The notes under the pieces were generated by a model. The model made no database searches and was not told the DNA's origin. It saw only the letters and a list, made by a program, of their open reading frames with translations. A DNA stretch of 64,000 bases from Dasypus novemcinctus (taxonomy: Eukaryota > Chordata > Mammalia > Cingulata > Dasypodidae). The stretch covers positions 27,725,513-27,789,512 of the forward strand of contig NC_080677.1 in the NCBI RefSeq assembly GCF_030445035.2, in the 5' to 3' direction. The first letter of the stretch is position 1. Each line of letters starts with the position of its first letter. The translations under genes were made by a program, and so were the position numbers. Below, one piece after another: positions 60,151 to 64,000 of the stretch.

Positions 60151-61685
60151 AGTTAAAATCTATTTACCATCCTACTACTGTATTAATAAAGATCATAAAC
60201 TCCACATTTAAGCAGATGTGGCTTTGAATTGTATCACAAATAGCTACCTCAGTGACTTAAATGACAAATGAGATAATGTAAAGCCTAGTGTCTGGAACTC
60301 AATATTTGGTAGTATTATTAATATGGTTAATATTCAATGTTTATTTTTTTGCCACGTTGAGTACATTCTCTTTGATTGCTTTGTTTCCTCTGGTAATTCA
60401 GAAGGCATTTAACCTGTTTTAAAATTTAATTAGTGGTAAGTTTAAAAATTCAAATAGATTTCAAACTATATAGTTATCAACATCAAGAATTAGTACCTAT
60501 TGATTCCCCAACTAATCAGTATATGTTGACAGTTTTATTTTCTTCTACTGCACAGCTTTCTATGATATGCTCTAGAATCTTAGATCTAGAAAACTGTTTT
60601 TAAATTATTTTTTACGTTTCTTCTGTTTTAAGAATGTTCGTGATACCTGTATTATGTTCGTGTAATTAACAGTAGTCCTTTATACTTTGCCTTGCCCATC
60701 CTTTTCAATAGGACTCCCTCATTCAGTAGGCTGTGCACATCTTTGACATTTCTTTTTCAAGAAGCAAATATGGGTGCTCTACTTCCCGAGCCTTTACTTA
60801 TCTGAAATGTTGCTTTCACAAACATATGACAGCTTGAAAGGATATAGAATTCTTGTTACAAACACATTGATATGCCTCCACTCTCTTCAGGCATCTACTA
60901 TGAGGATGTTGAGAGAAGAGTGAGCAAGAAAAAAAGTAAGAGGCTCCGATTGTTGTTCTGTACCTCACTACTTCCTCCTGCATCTTTTCATACCACTGTG
61001 TTAGCAACTGTTATACCAACACACTACTGCTTTAGAGTAATATATCTCTCCCTGCTTCCCCTTTCCCCAAAAGCTTTGTTTCTAGCCAGAGGGAGGAAAA
61101 GAAGGCAGTGTGCCAAGAGCTCAGTGGTGTGATATAATCAGGGGTTTGCTCATGTTGGATCTTGGAATGAAATTAGTTAGAATTTTAATGTAATTAAATA
61201 TTTTTTAAACAAAACATGAATAGGAATCTAGAAAGACTGCATTGTTTAAATAGATATATATCTTTTATGTCTATATAAATATTTATCAGATATTCCTAAG
61301 ACGAAAAGAAGAGGGATAGATCCATTTTTGAAACCTGCATTTATTGTCCTGGAAGAATCTAATGACAAATTTTAGTTTAATCCCTGCCCTTATCTCACAT
61401 TTGAAAATAGAACAATAGAAGTTTCAAGGGTTGAAAGAACAATGTCTCTATGACCATTTGAGGCAATTATGGATTGCATATTTTGTAATATCAGTTTCTC
61501 TGAAGCTTTTAATTACTGGATGGTTTAATTACTATAGTTCCAGAGGCAACCAGTCCATTTGTTTTTGTTCCTGGGAAGGTGTCTGGGACCAAACATTATC
61601 TGGAGTTTACCCTGTTTCCTTGAGTTAACAGATTGATTGGCAGGTGATCATGTCAAATGTTCAGACAGTAAGAGACAGTAGTCCT
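60151..61685. other. Unassigned AT-rich DNA
   Basis: No gene is supported. The plus 86-codon ORF at 60872-61132, with 'YYEDVERRVS', follows an acceptor-like 'ctctcttcag' but shows no donor, domain or conservation I can name. Most is AT-rich unique or decayed repeat sequence. Confidence 0.45.
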
Positions 61686-61689
61686 TTTA

Positions 61690-61925
61690 CAAGGTGTCGG
61701 TCATTGAATCATGTCCTGTTCAAGTCTGAATCTGTGGATGTGAGCCTATTTATAAACAGGCCCTTTGAAGGTGTTATTGTTAGTTAAGATGTGAACTCAT
61801 TTGTTAATAAGCTCTTTGAAGATTATATTTATTAATAAATAGTATGAAATTAAGTCATGGTATACCTTAACCCATATAAGTGGAGTCCTTATAAGCAAAG
61901 GAAATTCAGGGAAGCCAGGTATGTG
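61690..61925 (+). mobile_element. MLT1-like MaLR LTR fragment
   Basis: 'cattgaatcatgtcctgtt', 'gatgtgagcctatttataa', 'ttagttaagatgtgaactca' and 'gtggagtccttataag' are classic MLT1 LTR text. It is diverged and truncated on the right near 61925. Confidence 0.7.
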
Positions 61926-63034
61926 CTGGGGATTCTCCATTGGTCCTCCTTTCCCGCCCTTACCCCCCACTCCATCCGTTCTCTGCCCTGCTCTGTGCTC
62001 CAGACTTTCACTTGTGTTCAGTCAATGGGAGGTGCAGGACGAGTAGGAGATTGAAAGGCAGGAGAAAGAGACTGGGGTATTTATTCACCACCCCTGCCTC
62101 AAAATGGCTGATTCTTTTCCTTTCTTTTGAGAATCTGTTGACGTGTTTCTCTTCTAAGCCTCCAACTTTCAACAGGCTGAGTAACATGATTCTTTCTCTC
62201 TGTTCTTTCAGACCCAAGGCTAATAAAGCTTTCTGCTTTTCCAGTCTTCGGTGCTTTCCCATTTCTTATTGGCTCCCTAAGCCCTGAGCAGCTCAGTAAA
62301 TTGTCCTTTATTTATCAAAAGTCTCTGCAGCTAAAACATTTTCAATGTGCTATCACTTTTCTCCAGAATAATATATTAGTACAATCAACCAGACGATTAA
62401 AAATGCCTTACCCTACTTCACCTAGTATTCACATGGCTTTTTTTTTTTTCATTTTAATCCTAATAAATCTCCTCTTGAAGAAAAAGGAAGTTGGATTTTC
62501 AGGGAAGTCCCACCCAAGCTTGAGGAAAGGTGGCCAGAGGATTAGGATATTGTTCTCCGTAATTGTCATATTTAATCACTTTCATTTCTCTGTCCAGTTC
62601 ACCTTTACTTATGATTCTCTGAAGAATGTCTTCCATGTCACCTTTTTTTTTGTACTACCAATGTTATTCTTTCCTGCTTCTAAATCTTTTAACAATATAA
62701 AAATTATTTTATATATTCTGATTCATTGATTTAGAAACAACAAGTTACCAACTGGCCTCTCTGTGCCAGACATTGGGTGGACAAAGTAGGGCAATGAAGA
62801 CACAGCCTCCGTCACTGCAGACTTTGTTTAGTGCACAGTTTCAGATGAAGGAAAAATAGATGCTAAAAAATACTAAGAATGCTTTTTAATTTAACTTAAT
62901 AACAATGAAAAACACTCCTTTCCCCAGATAAGTGTTTTAGATAAACATGATTCATAAGGCATCCCTTCTAAGCAATGAAATAAAATTTGTTAATCTGCAA
63001 GGTGGATGGCCAGCCACCCTGTGAAAAAAGCTTA
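61926..63034. other. Unassigned DNA
   Basis: C/T-rich ORFs of 65-142 codons are shadows of low-complexity DNA. No gene or named repeat is supported. Confidence 0.45.
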
Positions 63035-63170
63035 TTATACTTATTCATTCATTCCACAAATATTTATCTTTTGAGTGCTTACTGTGTGCTAGGCAATGTC
63101 CTAGATGCAAAGAATACAGTGGCAAATAAAACTGGGTCTCTACTCTCCAGAAATTCAGTATTACAAGCAT
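63035..63170 (+). mobile_element. L2 LINE 3' end
   Basis: 'tcattcattccacaaatatt', 'gagtgcttactgtgtgctag', 'gcaatgtcctagatgcaaag' and 'aatacagtggcaaataaaac' are typical L2 3'-end text, well preserved for this family. Confidence 0.85.
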
Positions 63171-63801
63171 GAACTCTGAGGCCGGTCAGCAGCCCTGATG
63201 AAGAGTAAAATCATCTTATAACAACAAGCATCGTTGGTCATTTTCTAAACAATGTGACTGTATCTGGAGTCCCAGCAGCACTAATTCCTCATTTAGAACA
63301 TGGTTTCACTGACATATAAAAAACTTTTAGGATTCAAAGTACTCAGTACTATTCAGAAGAGAAATATGGAATACCTATTACAGGGAAAAATCAAATTAAG
63401 CTATTTTATCCTTCTTTGAAATATTCGTGATAGCAACAAAAAGCATAATACAGAAAGGGTAATCATGGGTTTATAACTGGTACAACACAAAAAGTCACAT
63501 TAGAAAAACTCACTTTTTACCTAGTAATAACTGATTAGTTATGGCAACTTCAAATGTTATTATTGAAGTTATCAGCATATAAGGTCACACTCCCAAACTT
63601 AAGGCCTAAGTGCGGTGGCTTCTTTCAACTTGACTTTTCAAAGGGAGTTGTTATGCAGTGGGCCTAATTTCAAGCAAACAATTTCAATATATTTAGCCAT
63701 GTGACATATATTCCATTGCTTTATACAATATTATGATACTATTTTTCTGGACTTTTTGCTTACAAAAGGAAAACCAGAATATGCATCATAGTAACAGATT
63801 T
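63171..63801. other. Unassigned AT-rich DNA
   Basis: No gene, RNA gene or named repeat is recognised up to the tandem duplication. Confidence 0.5.
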
Positions 63802-63990
63802 TGTGGCTGAATTCTTTTTTTTCTTGGTAAAAATATGTTTTTGCCAAGTTTACAACCCACTTGAACTTCTGTCTGTTCCATTTGAGGCTTTTGATTTTGA
63901 GGCTGAATTCCTTTTTTCTTGGTAGAATATGTTTTTGCCAAGTTTACAACCCACTTGAACTTCTGTCTGTTCTTTGATTTTAGAATCAAC
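63802..63990. repeat. Two-copy tandem duplication, 96-bp period
   Basis: The unit starting 'tgtggctgaattc' at 63802 returns as 'tgaggctgaattc' at 63898. Both share 'atatgtttttgccaagttta' and 'cccacttgaacttctgtctg'. The second copy diverges near 63980 and may continue beyond the window, so more units are possible. Confidence 0.9.
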
Positions 63991-64000
63991 TTGGGTTGAT

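Noticed and set aside
60872-61132. Plus-strand ORF with 'YYEDVERRVS' after an acceptor-like site
   Set aside because: No donor or neighbouring exon; may be chance.

Overview
The window is nuclear genomic DNA from a placental mammal, almost certainly a xenarthran and most likely an armadillo (Dasypus or a close relative). The main reason is the repeats. At least six copies of a roughly 370-430 bp tRNA-derived SINE of the DAS type (described from armadillos) lie on both strands, most with clear target-site duplications. They sit beside L1 3' ends of a lineage-specific type and old pan-mammalian repeats (MIR, L2, L3/CR1, HAL1, MER5, MER20, MLT1). No bacterial, viral-genome or plasmid organisation is present, and nearly all of the ORFs are shadows of repeats.

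The only host gene supported is the 3' half of ITPRID1 (CCDC129, a KRAP/SSFA2-like gene encoding an IP3-receptor-interacting-domain protein). It is on the minus strand. Five exons join in one open frame of 647 codons with canonical splice sites: 44196-44278, 42518-43828 (a large 1311-bp exon), 34352-34479, 33485-33596 and 32626-32937 (stop codon). A 33-bp micro-exon at 53203-53235 is a frame-compatible candidate for the next upstream exon. The promoter and N-terminal exons lie beyond the right edge or were not recognised.

Layout, left to right. 1-16200: L1 3' ends, two solo LTRs, a short ERV1-like provirus with two LTRs (1983-6713), a DAS SINE and old L1M elements. 16200-25200: L2, MIR, a HAL1-like element and a composite SINE (20597-21118). 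25213-28250: a MaLR-like provirus with both LTRs, itself hit by a DAS SINE. 28250-32600: MER5, MIR and L2 remnants downstream of ITPRID1. 32626-44278: ITPRID1 exons and introns. 44500-53000: a three-level nest in which a HAL1 element is split by a younger L1, whose ORF1 is split by a full-length thymosin beta-4 (TMSB4X) processed retrocopy. 53000-64000: a candidate exon, L3, L2, L1M, LTR and SINE copies, ending in a 96-bp-period tandem duplication.

I found no undescribed gene system. The most notable items are the in-frame L1 ORF1/thymosin beta-4 chimeric ORF, the tandem ~400-bp monomers in the L1 5' UTR, the tandem units in its 3' UTR, the composite SINE and the candidate ITPRID1 micro-exon. 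All repeat names rest on remembered consensus features, not on a database search.
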